This document shows, piece after piece, positions 1 through 11,126 of a stretch of DNA of 64,000 nt. Source of the DNA: Branchiostoma floridae (Eukaryota; Chordata; Leptocardii; Amphioxiformes; Branchiostomatidae). Location of the stretch: assembly GCF_000003815.2 (NCBI RefSeq), contig NC_049986.1:10466369-10530368 (forward strand), written 5' to 3'. Numbering within the stretch: the first letter of the stretch is position 1; each line of letters starts with the position of its first letter. Under the pieces are notes generated by a model. It worked only from the letters and a program-made list of their open reading frames with translations. It had not been told where the DNA came from and did no database searches. Made by a program: the position numbers and the translations under genes.

Positions 1-312
1 GGTCTAACCGGGGGGCCAAGAAGACAACAAGAGCGAAGTCAAGTAGAGTTTATAGTCAATTGCACCAAGTTTCTACAGTCAGAGGTACAGAGACAGTTAG
101 CCTTTATTACATGGAGATGGGATTTTAAAATGCAGTGGGAGTCCAATAATCCACCAAACAGATTCCTTAGTAGCAAAATTGACGAATTACCATAATTGTT
201 TTGAGTATTGCCAGTTCTCAAGTTTCCACAGACAATCAGGTCCAGGTTCATGTCCGGACCTGGAAATGATCGTCTGGACCTGAATTTTCTGTACTGGTAC
301 CTCCCCCAACCA
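1..312 (+). mobile_element. hAT-like non-autonomous element, copy 1 (cut by the window start)
   Basis: The stretch from about 25 to 312 is a diverged copy of the element at 5079-5543. Shared blocks are the AAGAGCGAAGT start, CCACCAAACAGA, TTGTTTTGAGTAT, and a GGTCC-rich right part ending in CTGAATTTTCTGTA and a CCCCC run. Confidence 0.55.
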
Positions 313-560
313 ACAATAGATTTTTTTTCTTTCTGTCCTTTCACATCTTATTCTTTGACTTTAGATTCATTTTGGCATTCTATGGCATTAGTTATCTGTT
401 TTCTGATACTTTTTTTTTCAATCTACGGAATATTTGTGCTCATTTTACAGCTGCTTTGCACAATTTATTGTGTGGTCGAAACTTTTTTTTTGTTTTGAAA
501 TGGCCGAAAATTGGTGCGAGCGCGGATGTCATCCATATAATCAAATCAACGTGGCCTAAG
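308..560 (+). repeat. Dispersed repeat family C, copy 1
   Basis: Similar over its whole length to 12030-12285 and 20015-20350. All begin CAATAGATT, pass through a CAGCTGCTTTG block and end with a GCGCG-rich block, CATCCATATAATCAAAT and GGCC(T/C)AAG. A reverse-oriented fragment of the right end lies at about 19849-19890, so the complete element may have inverted termini. A 13-base C run follows at 591-603. Confidence 0.55.
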
Positions 561-673
561 GTTAATAACCCAAACTTCAACTTTGTTTTACCCCCCCCCC
601 CCCATCCCCTTTGATAAAATGCGGTCACTGAGATGCAAACATTAGTCTAACTTTCTCTTAGCTGTCTGAATCG

Positions 674-677
<4 letters not shown>

Positions 678-712
<35 letters not shown>
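678..712. repeat. (AT)n microsatellite
   Basis: About 17 uninterrupted AT units. Confidence 0.95.
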
Positions 713-714
<2 letters not shown>

Positions 715-939
715 GGATGGAATTGGGCCAAATAACTCTTTCTGTAATACCCCCACCCCGAGGCGCAGGTGTTCGAGTGGACCGTAATTTGCCATATTTC
801 CAGGCGCGGTACCATGATTGACCTACGGACATGGCGGGATGTATGGTCTGGCCTATCGATCGGGAGTCAAGGCCACAGTTGGCGCGAGCTGATCATAATT
901 AGCAGCTCTGACGGCCGATTCATCTCCAGAACATGTCAA

Positions 940-1120
940 ACATGGTCTCTCCGTGTGTGCCGTAACTGGTAGAGCGTTCGACTCTGAATCTAGAGGTCCC
1001 GAGTTCGATACTCGCCGTGCCCCCGACGTTGTGAAAGGCACTTTACATGACCTTCCTGACTTATCTCAGGTGTAAATATTAGTACCTGACTTCGGTTTGG
1101 GAGGTAAAAGAAAATGGAAA
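940..1120 (+). mobile_element. tRNA-derived SINE, decayed
   Basis: The head resembles a tRNA-Gln-type anticodon arm (GACTCTGAATC), with an A-box-like TGCCGTAACTGG and a B-box-like GAGTTCGATACTC. It is followed by the SINE body also seen on the minus strand near 37200: AAAGGCACTTTACA, then CAGGTGTAAAT and TACCTGACTTCGG. The acceptor stem does not pair, so this is not a tRNA gene. Confidence 0.65.
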
Positions 1121-1411
1121 AGACTGTCTGTACTGTGTATGTGGCACTGCAGTGATATAAGTTACTAGCTTAGGTGCAGTGCAAATTGTTCTCGTCTGTC
1201 CAACAGAAAATACAAAAAAATGGTCTAAGAAAACTTAGCCTCTACCAGGCTGCACATGGCGCTGGAAATTGTAGAAAAAATATGGCCTAATCAAGGAGGT
1301 TGAATTACTTGAATAGACACATGGCAGGCCAAAACTGCAGTTTGTGGCAAATGTTCCTACTTTTTATGGGCGGCGACATAGAAGCTTGTAGAAGCTGCAG
1401 CTGTCAAAACG

Positions 1412-1583
1412 CTAATCTCCAAGCAGATTCTACAATGGCATAAGATAGTACCAAACTGACCAATGAGCGTAGTCAGCCAAGAGGTGTCTATTTGCCATGT
1501 AGCGAAACACTCATAAGCCGGCATCACTTCTCTGTCAGTTTTTGATACTATCTTATGCTACCGTAGGATCTGCTTGGAGATTA
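1412..1583. mobile_element. Short inverted-repeat element (MITE-like)
   Basis: Arms of about 49 bp (1412-1460 and 1534-1583) are inverted copies with a few mismatches, sharing TAATCTCCAAGCAGAT and GCATAAGATAGTA, around a 73-bp centre. A partial copy of the terminus (GATCTGCCTGGAGATTA) occurs at about 22043-22059. Confidence 0.65.
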
Positions 1584-1599
1584 TCAAAACGCCACCCAT

Positions 1600-2360
1600 T
1601 GTCATTGACTTGCGACGAAGCTTTTCGCTTATCAGTATCACCGCTTCCATGTTTTCGGAAAGTCAATTACACAAGATGTGGTCATCTCACTACATGTTTT
1701 AAAAAATAGCTTTATCCTATGAAATTAATTAATACAAATAACTTACGCCATACGGAAGAGGGACATGGATGCAACCTACTTTGGGCTAACGCTATCGTAT
1801 TGTTAGATAGGGTCGACCTTTACTGAGGTGATGCACTATCTGTTATCGAACGAAAAAGCATAATGATTTCGTTCGTGCCTTACGATAGCCTACGGAAAAC
1901 ATCTTTAGCCAAGCACACCAGGTACCCCCTACTAGTTCGATAAGTGTGTCGAGTGTGCCGAGGATTGTCAAGAATGTCTACAGTATTTCAAATATTTTGA
2001 GTGGATTTTCATGATGCTAGAAAAAGAGGGTGAAGCTTTGGCTACAGGGACATTGAGCATCTGTACAGACCTGAACCCAATCTCGCAATGAGTAATACTA
2101 GTGATAAGCGCGCTCCTAGCGGTCGCTTGGCGAACGGCATTTTCAAGTAAACTGGGGGTACATAGTTCCTGACAATGAGATAGTGTATATGTTATGTATT
2201 AAACCAGGGAACGCAGGCTTGTGATAAAGATCGGGAATTATCCCTTCGACAGTCCTATTTCAAATTTTATATGTCCTGGACTTTATAATACAGGGATTCC
2301 CCCATTGGAGTAGTCATATCTTCCGGCCTGATTCCAAGTAGTATGACTCACAGTTCTAAT
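1600..2360. other. No gene recognised
   Basis: AT-rich, non-repetitive as far as I can see, with no ORF of note. Confidence 0.5.
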
Positions 2361-2369
2361 TTTAGAGCA

Positions 2370-2755
2370 TGACGTCATGGAATAGCCCGTCCTGTCAGCG
2401 GTAATGGACCACAGCTGTGTCTGAAGGTTATGTTGATGACGTCATATCCTGGCTCAGGACAGTGTTGGCTCAAAAATAAGGCGTGAAACGAGGAAATGTA
2501 CATGTTATTGACTGGTACCATCCCTTGGGTCCAACATGGGTGTGTTTACGGGCATCTCCTCATATTTTGCACAGAACTATACACTGGCACTCTTTATTCC
2601 TGTAGTCGGCATTCCTGCAATTTTCTGTTAACACTGCAATTTAATTATCATCAAATGTTACATGGGTTTCTAATGTTTGTCTTTCTGCTCTTCAAAAGAA
2701 CGTTTTTTACGAGTTACAATGTCAGGTTTCAAACCGACTGTTAACTATGACGTCA
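2370..2755. promoter_or_regulatory. Cluster of three palindromic CRE sites
   Basis: Exact TGACGTCA occurs at 2370-2377, 2437-2444 and 2748-2755, with an AP-1-like TGACTCA at 2344-2350. No gene starts nearby; the GPCR is 4.4 kb downstream. Confidence 0.3.
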
Positions 2756-2859
2756 TTGACGAAATTAAATTGATTATCTTGCAGCAGGAATCAAGAACCA
2801 GAAGTATGATTCATAAGGTTTGATGTTCAATAACTTCTGAACAGTATAACATTTTGCAG

Positions 2860-4150
2860 AGTCGTATACGTTTATGGAATGATACTGTTATAGAAAAACT
2901 TCATTGCACAACAATTGTACATGATACAATGTATGGCAACAACTATTACACAAAGTACAAAATAGAGGTACGGTATAGATATAGAGTAAAGCTTAACAAC
3001 CTAATGAATACAACAAGGGCTAACATAGTTCTTTGGTATATTATTAAAATGGAGTAGGCTAATCATTAGTTACGGTATTCTTTCTGATAGCAGAAAATGA
3101 TAATGATAACGTAATTACGTAACGTTAGGGTTAGAATCGTAGGTAGGGTTGAGTAATGATTGGGGTGGGGTGGGGTAGAGTAATAAGGCGTGCTATTAAT
3201 TCCTAAAATATTTAACAGTAAAATGGTACACCAGTGTTTCGGCTGGACCTTTGGGGGGGGGGGGGCGTCGCCGCCATGCACCGCTAACAAATTTAGGGGA
3301 GTGGCGCGGTGGGGTTGCCTCCGCCCCCTTGCCGCCGCCACAGGCAATATCCTTTCCCATATGCCCCTGAGGATTGGACCGCTTCCTATCAGACATGTCA
3401 TGTCACGTAAACAACAAAGTTTGCAATGACAGAGGGAGAATCATTTCCCCCTGTCTATAAGTTGTGCTGAAATTATTCCAAGTGGGTCTATAGAGGTTAG
3501 ATATGTACAGGAAATGAAATACGCCAAAAAGTAGTTACTCAAAGAACTGGATATGATTGTTGAAACGGCCAGACGTTTTAGATAGCATCTACTACCTATA
3601 GCATAAGTAGGACCATTGAAGATCTGTAACGTTTACAATTGAAGAGCAAGTTTTAACCCCAAAACTATGCATTGATAGGTAAAAGAGGTGAAAAATCTAG
3701 ATAAATCTAGATCTAGTCGAATAGGAAACGAAAAAAAGCTTTAAGACAAAGTAACATTTCAATCCTGTGGTCGATTTCCATTTCTTCGTTTACTTTTTTG
3801 CTCGGTTACACAATATGCAACTTAAAATTTAAACGTTTATTAAAACACTACTTTAGGCCACTATTGCGATATTGTCCAAGAAAAACAGTCGGAATGCCAA
3901 ATAAATTTCTTATCCCAATAATGTATTTTTCATAAAAAAGAAATTTCAGATTAAAACAAAATATTAGTTTCTTTTCGATTCTAGAATGCGAAAGCAGACC
4001 AGATAATGAACAGCATATCACGCTTATTTACTACCTCTGTAAAGCACCTTATGATATTCATTTAACCAGATGACATTGCTAGGTAATTCCACATAGTCTC
4101 TGCCATGTTCAGTACCTTAGGCTTAGCCTTGGCGTGATAGTAGACACACG
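2860..4150. other. Intergenic; low-complexity G-rich patch and a Penelope-like fragment
   Basis: AT-rich with no convincing gene. A GC-rich low-complexity patch with a long G run lies at 3230-3340; ORFs there are compositional. About 3495-3602 is a minus-strand copy of the dispersed Penelope-like repeat (GTTACTCAAAGAACTGGATA, then CCAGACGTTTTAGATAGCATC-type sequence). Confidence 0.45.
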
Positions 4151-4161
4151 TGCCTAGTTAG

Positions 4162-4737
4162 TTAGGCCACAGCAAATAAATTCTACGGTTGACATCCTCT
4201 ACAGACTGCACAATATTGAGCTAGGGCGAAAATGAAAGATTGGTAAAAAATAAACAAAATAGACACTATCAACATAACTAGACTTAAAGCGACAAAGCAT
4301 TGAATCACAGCCGACAAGGTATTCATTTCTAGTTCTGCATTGTTTTAGCGTAGTGTAGTAAACGTGACACTATTGTGGTAGAATTATATCATTTACCAAG
4401 TTGGCTACTGCATTCACGACTTCCATAATGGTGCCACCTTTACAAGTATCCAGCTAGTTTCACTTCTACAACTACACTCATGACTTACCTATTGGTGCCA
4501 CCTTTACAACTATCCATTGGCAACTAGTTTCACTACTACTACTAGTACTACTTCAGTCATGGTAACTTCGCCAAGTGTCACTTCTACAAGCACCATTATA
4601 CGCTACAACACAACATATTTACTCATTTTGGTGATTTCTCCTCTTGATGACCATCTGCAAAGATCCTTCAAATGAAGCGAAAATTTATGAGCGCGCTGTT
4701 CAAAGTCATTCATAAGACTTACCTGCTGTGGCCTTAC
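4162..4737. mobile_element. Inverted-repeat element, family D, copy 1
   Basis: The ends carry inverted TTAGGCCACAGCA (4162) and TGCTGTGGCCTTA (4724). Internal sequence (CATTTACCAAGTTGGCTAC, GGTGCCACCTTTACAA twice) is the reverse complement of blocks at 16370-16510 and 37330-37440. Confidence 0.5.
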
Positions 4738-5078
4738 GTAAAGTTAGACATGTACACGCATGGTATATCTCTCCTTTTCTAGAATTCTCTAACAGAGAAG
4801 GCTTCTCCCATAGGCGAACATACATGGCCTCTAGGTCAGTGCAGTAATAGCAGGGTCATGGCCCTTGCCTGCCACTTGATAATTCTTTAATTCTCGATGG
4901 ACTTAATTTAAGACTGAATGATTTACCTAAACTGAGATCCCGTCACGAAATCCTGAAAGCCCTTAAGGCTTCAGTTACACGTGACTTATTGTGGAGTATT
5001 CAAGTTGTTACCTCCGGAAAGGAGGATAATCTCTAACGGAGGTATTATTGTGGTTGGTCGTTTCCCAGTGTTCGTAAC

Positions 5079-5543
5079 TAGGGGTGGGTTCCGGACAAAA
5101 ATGTTTTTTCTTGTTGTTCCGGTCCAGTACAGTAAAAAACGGACCTGAAAAAAATAAGTGGACCGGATTTTGGACCGATTCAAAAATGAACGTATTATAT
5201 CGGCAGGTTTTTACGTGTTTTGGAGCTTACAGGTCTAGGAAAAGAACAAGAGCGAAGTAAAGGAGAGTTGATTTTATTTCCAGCTCGTACCGTCAAACTT
5301 GGCCAAACCAGAGGCAGTTAGTGTTGTTCACATGACGATAGAAGAATCATAGAATTTTAAAACGCTAATGGACGTTGTGTACTCCACCAAACAGAATCCT
5401 TCGTAGCAAAATGGACCGTTGTTTTGAGTATGGCCCATTCATAAGTTTTAACAGATGGGTAGGTCCAGGTGCGTTCCTGAAACTGATCCTCTGGACATGA
5501 ACCGTACCTGTACCTGAATTTTCTGTATCGGTAACCACCCCTA
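5079..5543 (+). mobile_element. hAT-like non-autonomous DNA transposon, complete
   Basis: The termini TAGGGGTGG and CCACCCCTA are inverted, as in hAT elements. Both sides are flanked by the identical 8-bp duplication TTCGTAAC (5071-5078 and 5544-5551), which matches the hAT target-duplication length. The inside has no transposase. The left part repeats GGTCC/GGACC motifs. Confidence 0.75.
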
Positions 5544-5602
5544 TTCGTAACTATAACACACAATCTCATTGATGTAGTTTGAATATTGGTAGGTCGTCTG
5601 CT

Positions 5603-5900
5603 AGTCTGTGCGAGATAATGCACGTTTTTTTTTAAACTTTATCAGTTTTTATAATGTCATATAATGTAATATATTTTTTCCAGTTCGTACCGTCAAACTT
5701 GGCCAAACCAGAGGCAAGTGTTGTTTACATGACGATAGAAGAATCATAGAATTTTAAAACGCTAATGGACGTTGTGTACTCCACCAAACAGAATCCTTCG
5801 TAGCAAAATGGACCATTGTTTTGAGTATGTCTGTGCGAGATAATGCACGTTTTTTTAAAAACTTTATCAGTTTTTATAATGTCATGTAATGTAATATTTC
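5603..5900 (+). repeat. Local tandem duplication adjoining the hAT-like element
   Basis: Block 5680-5829 is a near-identical copy of 5275-5430 inside the hAT-like element. The block with CTGTGCGAGATAATGCACG occurs at about 5605-5672 and again at 5829-5897. The order A-B-A'-B' indicates a tandem segmental duplication with a deletion in the second unit. Confidence 0.7.
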
Positions 5901-7100
5901 AGAACGACACCCCCATATCAAAGGTATGAAACAATCCATAGCTTAGTAACTCACGCAAACATTTTATAACATCTCTGAGATCACGTTTCTTGCGTGCTAA
6001 GATACCCTTGAAAGTAAATTGTAACGTTTCGTGTAAAACCTTCGTGTTAAAACATCCTAATGCACATTATAAGCTTGTAGAGTTCGCGTGGCATTCGGTG
6101 TAAAGAACGTAGGTCAGGGTGTCACGAAATAATGCTGAAAACGTTAAATAACAGTGCTTCTGACCAATAGAAAGGCCAGTTACATCGAGAGAGTTACATA
6201 AATGTTACCTAGTAACGGGTCTGTCATAGGGCTATTTTACCGCCACCCGTTTTGCATAGCCCTTTTCAACTGAAAGCATATCTGTCTGAATCCCACCCCG
6301 TAAAAAAATTTCCGGAGTGCTTATTCGACTGGGGCGGGTGGACTACACTCCCACCACCGATGAGATTCGAGGGAGTCTTCGATGGCTAGGTATCGTGCTA
6401 GCTCGCGGAAACTCAGAGACGCGTAGTTATTTTGGCACGTTCGCACGCCACATCCACCTAGAGTAAGACAAATTACTCTCTTTTCCGTTTAAAGGAAACC
6501 AGACCAGATGAACTCCTCGTAAATTAAGACTGACTTTTCCTTCTTCGCAAACCTGGCTGCCAAAATAATCAGTGTAACAATTTTGACCTTTTATGAAATC
6601 ACGACGCTTGGATTGGAAGGCGAGGATGGATTGATATCGTATCATAGAGGAAGCTAGCGGCCCAGTCTGAAGTACAGTCGCCTACACAGTTAACCCACTA
6701 CATCCGGCACGTTTCACGAAGGTCGAGTTCAAGTCGCATGTTTACTGGATAAAAGGAAAAAGGACTCAGTATCCTTTGGGAGGACAGCCCAAGGTTGTGG
6801 CAGCTGTAAAGGGCAAGACTTGCAGCGAGGGTGAAACTGGATACTCAGACGCGTAGGCTAAGCCCTCTAGGCTGTGATGATCTAATCGCAGAGAAAAATA
6901 CGGGCAACAGATGTTTTGACTTGTAACCTCGCTGTTTTTAGGGATTACCAAGAAAGACTGTTAACGTGTGGTACGTATACAGCGTCTGTCTTCGAGATCG
7001 CACTTGTTTTCTTGAAGAAAGCCACCGTTGCTTCAAGTAGGACGGACCTTGGAACAAGGAAGTAGTCAGGCTATTTCAGAGTGTCTGATTCACTGGTTGT
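5901..7100. other. GPCR upstream region, no other gene seen
   Basis: Mixed composition with short ORFs only and no recognisable repeat copy. Confidence 0.4.
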
Positions 7101-7112
7101 GAATCACTCACT

Positions 7113-7118
7113 TATAAG
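7113..7118 (+). promoter_or_regulatory. Possible TATA-like element upstream of the GPCR
   Basis: TATAAG lies about 65 bp before the receptor start codon, a distance that would allow a short 5' leader. This is a position-based guess; no initiator is evident. Confidence 0.2.
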
Positions 7119-7182
7119 TCTATTAGATCACAGCACCGGGACTTCATAAACCTGTTACCAGCATAGCTGTGGCCACAGTAAG

Positions 7183-8301
7183 ATGTCCGGACTGATTATG
7201 AAGTCAACTGAAGGAGAATTTCCTACCGAAATCGCGTCTTCGGTCGACGGTAATGGAACATTTCTTGACAATGAGACAACAACTGGGGATGATTTCTTTT
7301 TCGCGTCGGACTCGCCGTATCTGGAGTTTCAAATTTCCTACTTGGTTCTGGCCATGACTCTGTCGCTGGTTGGAAACATGGCCGTGATAGTCGTCGTGGT
7401 GTACGACAAGAAACTTCGCAAGCCCGGGAACTATCTACTCTGCGGCCTGTCGTGTGGAGACATCGTGCAGTCGCTGATCTATGTCCCGACTGCGCTCAAA
7501 GTTCTAACGCAAGGACTCGACTACGTGCCAACCGGGGCAGATTGCGTGCTCCAAGGAGCGCTGTTCCAAGTCGCCTGCGTCTTCTCTCTCAACGCTCTCA
7601 GCGCCATCGCATTTGACCGTTACCAGTTCATCTGCAACCCTCTTCACTACAAGACCAGAATGACCAAAGGAAAGATAGCGGGTATGCTGGTCATATGTTT
7701 GATATTAGGACTTGTCGCTGGTATCGTGCCTTACCTAGAAGGACAGACATTTGTTTACATGCCCGGGTATCTCATGTGCCGGTACCGTGGCTCTCTCGGC
7801 GCGGATAGAGTCATCATGACCGTGTGCTGTTTCATCCCAACCGTTGTCATCATGACTTACACCTACGGGAACATCTTTCGAGAGGCAAGGCGGCACCAGA
7901 AGCGACTATGGCAAACCTCCAACAAGTCCTCCCCCCAGGAAGCCGAGTTCCGCCGAGGACTGAAGACAGCCGTCACGATAGGTATCGTCTTCGTTATCTT
8001 TTGGGTCAGCTGGCTACCCTTTCTTGTCACAACAATCTCTCTCAACTACAAAGACGCCAAAGACCTGACTACGTTCCATAGGCTTGCTCAGCGGATTTCT
8101 CCAATGGTTTACATCGTGTCTACGTTTACGAACCCGATCATATACTGCCTCAGAAATAGGACATTTTTGAAAGCGCTGTGCAATCTTGCAGAGAAGACAT
8201 TCGGACCAAAAAAAGACGCTTTTATCATGGATAAACGGTTATCTATAAGGATGAAGCAAAGAAAGCTTCCGGCAAGATCACTTTCTTCAGATATAAGTTG
8301 A
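7183..8301 (+). CDS. Intronless rhodopsin-class (class A) orphan GPCR
   Basis: A 372-residue seven-transmembrane receptor predicted at the plasma membrane, coupling an unknown extracellular ligand to G proteins. Visible class A landmarks: two N-glycosylation sequons in the N-terminus (NGT at 24, NET at 30); N65 of TM1; LSCGD with D93 in TM2; C121 at the top of TM3, likely bonded to C199 in loop 2; DRY at 145-147 followed by ICNP; P219 in TM5; F273 and SWLP (W277, P279) in TM6; NPIIY at 317-321; then a basic C-terminal tail. Oddities: TM4 (about 164-183) has no tryptophan at the usual conserved site. Position 3.32 is Phe (F128), so it is not aminergic, and position 7.43 is Ile (I311), so it is not an opsin. 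The ATG has A at -3 and an in-frame TAA lies at 7147-7149, fixing the start. Length and single-exon structure suit the family. The ligand group cannot be assigned from sequence alone. Confidence 0.93.
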   Translation: MSGLIMKSTEGEFPTEIASSVDGNGTFLDNETTTGDDFFFASDSPYLEFQISYLVLAMTLSLVGNMAVIVVVVYDKKLRKPGNYLLCGLSCGDIVQSLIYVPTALKVLTQGLDYVPTGADCVLQGALFQVACVFSLNALSAIAFDRYQFICNPLHYKTRMTKGKIAGMLVICLILGLVAGIVPYLEGQTFVYMPGYLMCRYRGSLGADRVIMTVCCFIPTVVIMTYTYGNIFREARRHQKRLWQTSNKSSPQEAEFRRGLKTAVTIGIVFVIFWVSWLPFLVTTISLNYKDAKDLTTFHRLAQRISPMVYIVSTFTNPIIYCLRNRTFLKALCNLAEKTFGPKKDAFIMDKRLSIRMKQRKLPARSLSSDIS

Positions 8302-8523
8302 GTTTCTATTTCTACACTTACGTCTTGGATGTTTGTTAATTTTTTATCTGAATAGTATTTATCATGCGCTGTGAGTAGGTTGGCTAGTAAAGGATGACAT
8401 TTTTGTGTTTTGAATATTGCGTTAAGAATCTTAGAGGATGTAATGGTATTACACATTGTGAAAAAAATTTTGGCAAATATGTTTTATGTCAACAATGCAA
8501 ATTTTCTAAACTCTCGAATGTGC

Positions 8524-8744
8524 AACGCTAATTCACCTTTATCTACGCGATTCCACGGTAACCTATATCCGTTCATTAAGTAGGTTGTATATGTTGAGAC
8601 ATCAAGTCGAAGGATGGTGGTTTCTTGTTGCAATATGTTGAAAATAGTACAGTTTGAAATCTTCGCCCGTAGACATGTCCCGAGTTTGAAAACAACAACT
8701 ACAACGGATATAGGAAACCCATCGGATAAAAGTGAACTAGTGTT
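8524..8744. mobile_element. MITE family B, copy 1
   Basis: The left end AACGCTAATTCACC continues into TTATC and GGTAACCTATATCCGTT. The right end is the inverse (AACGGATATAGG, CGGATAAA, GTGAACTAGTGTT). Same design as 15700-15890, 44204-44358 and 46896-47115. Confidence 0.7.
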
Positions 8745-8887
8745 ACTGATACCGTTGTCATATTTTAAACGTTGTAAGCATGAAACTTCGCTGTAAACCT
8801 CTTGGAGGTACCGAGAAATGTTGACTTCATGTGTAGTTTATTGTCGTCACAGATACCAACTGTTATCAGATATTGGCAGGTCTATGA

Positions 8888-8893
8888 AATAAA
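8888..8893 (+). terminator. Candidate polyadenylation signal for the GPCR
   Basis: First exact AATAAA after the receptor stop codon that I noticed. It would give a 3' UTR of about 590 nt that runs through the MITE copy at 8524-8744. A T-rich stretch follows within 40 nt. Confidence 0.35.
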
Positions 8894-9265
8894 TATCATG
8901 CAAATCTTACTGTGTCTACTGTTTATTTTCATACAAATAACTATACTTCTGTCTCTTTGAAATCAGGATTATTACCATTGATAAAGAACTGACTCTGTGC
9001 ATTCAGGGGTACACAATGTGTCACGTATTTCCTAATCTATGTAGGCCTGTTACCGTCCTGAAAAAACGGTCTCAGTAGGGAGTGATTATTAATATTGTTT
9101 TTTTTAGATTTCGGCAGAAGTGATTCAACTTACAGTTGACAATAGAAGACTAAAATGTATTAGGACCCAACTAACAAGTGTTTTGAACATCACTACATTA
9201 TTTGTTTATTGGTTCGGGTATCAACATAAAGGGGACCTTAGTTCAGCGAGTCTGCCCACTTCTTC

Positions 9266-9456
9266 CGTTGAAACAGATAGTCTCTACCAGACTCCCGGTC
9301 GCTGGAAAACCGTAGAAATGGAACAAATAGAGGACAGGTCGCGTACTGTTCCCTGGCCGGCTACACTCCTATGACCGGCGTACTCCTCATGCTTTTTGTT
9401 CCATTTCTACGGTTTTCCAGCGACCGGGAGTCTGGTAGAGACTATCTGTTTCAACG
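9266..9456. repeat. Perfect 62-bp-arm inverted repeat (foldback hairpin)
   Basis: Positions 9266-9327 are the exact reverse complement of 9395-9456, with a 67-bp loop. Just beyond the perfect arms similarity continues weakly (purine-rich GAAGAAG against AAAGAAA). It could be a MITE or foldback element, or the source of a hairpin RNA. Confidence 0.9.
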
Positions 9457-9459
9457 AAA

Positions 9460-11120
9460 GAAATGACGAGAACATGTCGGAAAATGATTCTACAACATTT
9501 TCGTCACTAAGATGTCAAATGGAAAACCTTATTTCCTATGCCAACCCTAACGTTCAACCAAAATGGTTAGGGCCGGCGGGTTGTTTTTCTGGGGTCGGTC
9601 CGAAAACATGAAACAACTATTACAGTTTTTATCCTAGGCCCCTGGGTAGTATTTAGTCGCGATTACTTCGGTTTTTAATAGTACCTCTGACATATTGGGT
9701 AGGAGGCCGTGAGCTGTCTGTAATCCTTACATTTGCGAGCTTGTAATGTCAGTGGTATATAGGTATAGAGCACAACACCAACCGCAGACTGAATTTTTGT
9801 CGAAATTTCTCAGAATAGAAGGAACATTTTGCCAGAGGAGTTGGCCGAATATCGAAGTTCACAGCCGCAAAAAGTGACAATTTATTGGCATGGCTTGTAC
9901 TATTTTTGTACTTCAGCAAACCGGTCTGTCTTTGGAAACAACACAGACACTACAAAATGTCTGTAGTACGAGATAACATACAAATGAAACACATGTGCTT
10001 ATATCTGTGCCCTTGTCACAACTAACATGTTTAATCTATAGATATAGGTTAAGTTCTTCCCACGCCGAATTTATGTGCGGCATACAGCCTCTGTGGTCGT
10101 TATATAAATGTGGCTCGGAAAAGTTCGCTCTAGAAGCAAATAAAAATATTTGCACAACAATGAAACACATAACGGCAAGATGTGTAGCATGTTAGCTGTA
10201 GTATACTTTGTCGAAGTTCACATATTTTTCTGCTCACCAATACCAAGCAATGCAACGTTAACTTGGCACACAGGTATTGCCAAATCACGCTCTCCATACA
10301 TGTACACGGGGTATTGCTACAAAAAGCCTTGATGATTAAATTTCTTGAGTCAGCCAACTTGGCTGGGGGAAACTGAAGTATAGGCCTTGGCCATGAGACG
10401 TGAGTTAGACTGTGCTACAGTACGCTAGACAGCTGCAGTGCTGACGAACTTGAACCTGTAAGTGATTTGTCATCGTCAGGTCAAGGTTGGACTCTGAACT
10501 AGAACTGGGGACTGTTCAAAACATTACGTGTACTAGTGGGTGGGGCATTAGACCACCAGGAATAGTGACTTTAACAATGGTCATACTCCTTGTGTTTGGT
10601 ACTCCAAAATTTAGTATAAAGGAAAATTATGAAAGCCCCAAACGATATAAACACATTTCAACAATATTGCTGCTTTGATATCCTCAGTTTTGTCTGATTC
10701 GTAAAGTTGAGGCAAACGAAGGCATCCACCTGCATTTCTTGCGTCTTGCGTGTTCGCTAATCTCGAAGCAGATGTAAGGGGTGACGCCAGAGTTGGCGAC
10801 TTAGTCTAGTATTAGTAAACAAAGATTTTAATCATAGGAAACCGCTTCCTGATCTGATTTTATGGGAAATTTGCATAATTTGGGGGTGATAGGAACGATT
10901 CTAGTCTAAATTGTTGCATTAGCTGTATACATGACTTCTCCATCTCAGAGATCTTCATACCCCCGTAGAATAGTGGAATCGTCGTCAACTGGATGGGGCG
11001 AATCCAAGGTCTCTCAGTTGAGTCTAGTGGAAATTCCTGAAATGACTGTAAGACACATAGGTCCAGTCCTTCGGTAAAATGAAGACTTATTTTTAACCAT
11101 GACAACTTACAAATACAGCG
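9460..11120. other. No gene recognised
   Basis: Short ORFs only. I see no domain and no obvious repeat copy. Confidence 0.45.
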
Positions 11121-11126
11121 TGTTGG

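Noticed and set aside
947-1020. tRNA-Gln-like sequence
   Set aside because: No pairing acceptor stem; it is the head of a SINE.
3066-3429. Pro/Gly/Ala-rich ORFs
   Set aside because: Compositional product of a G-run and GC-rich patch.
7824-8456. Other-frame ORFs over and after the GPCR
   Set aside because: Shadows of the receptor frame or its 3' UTR.
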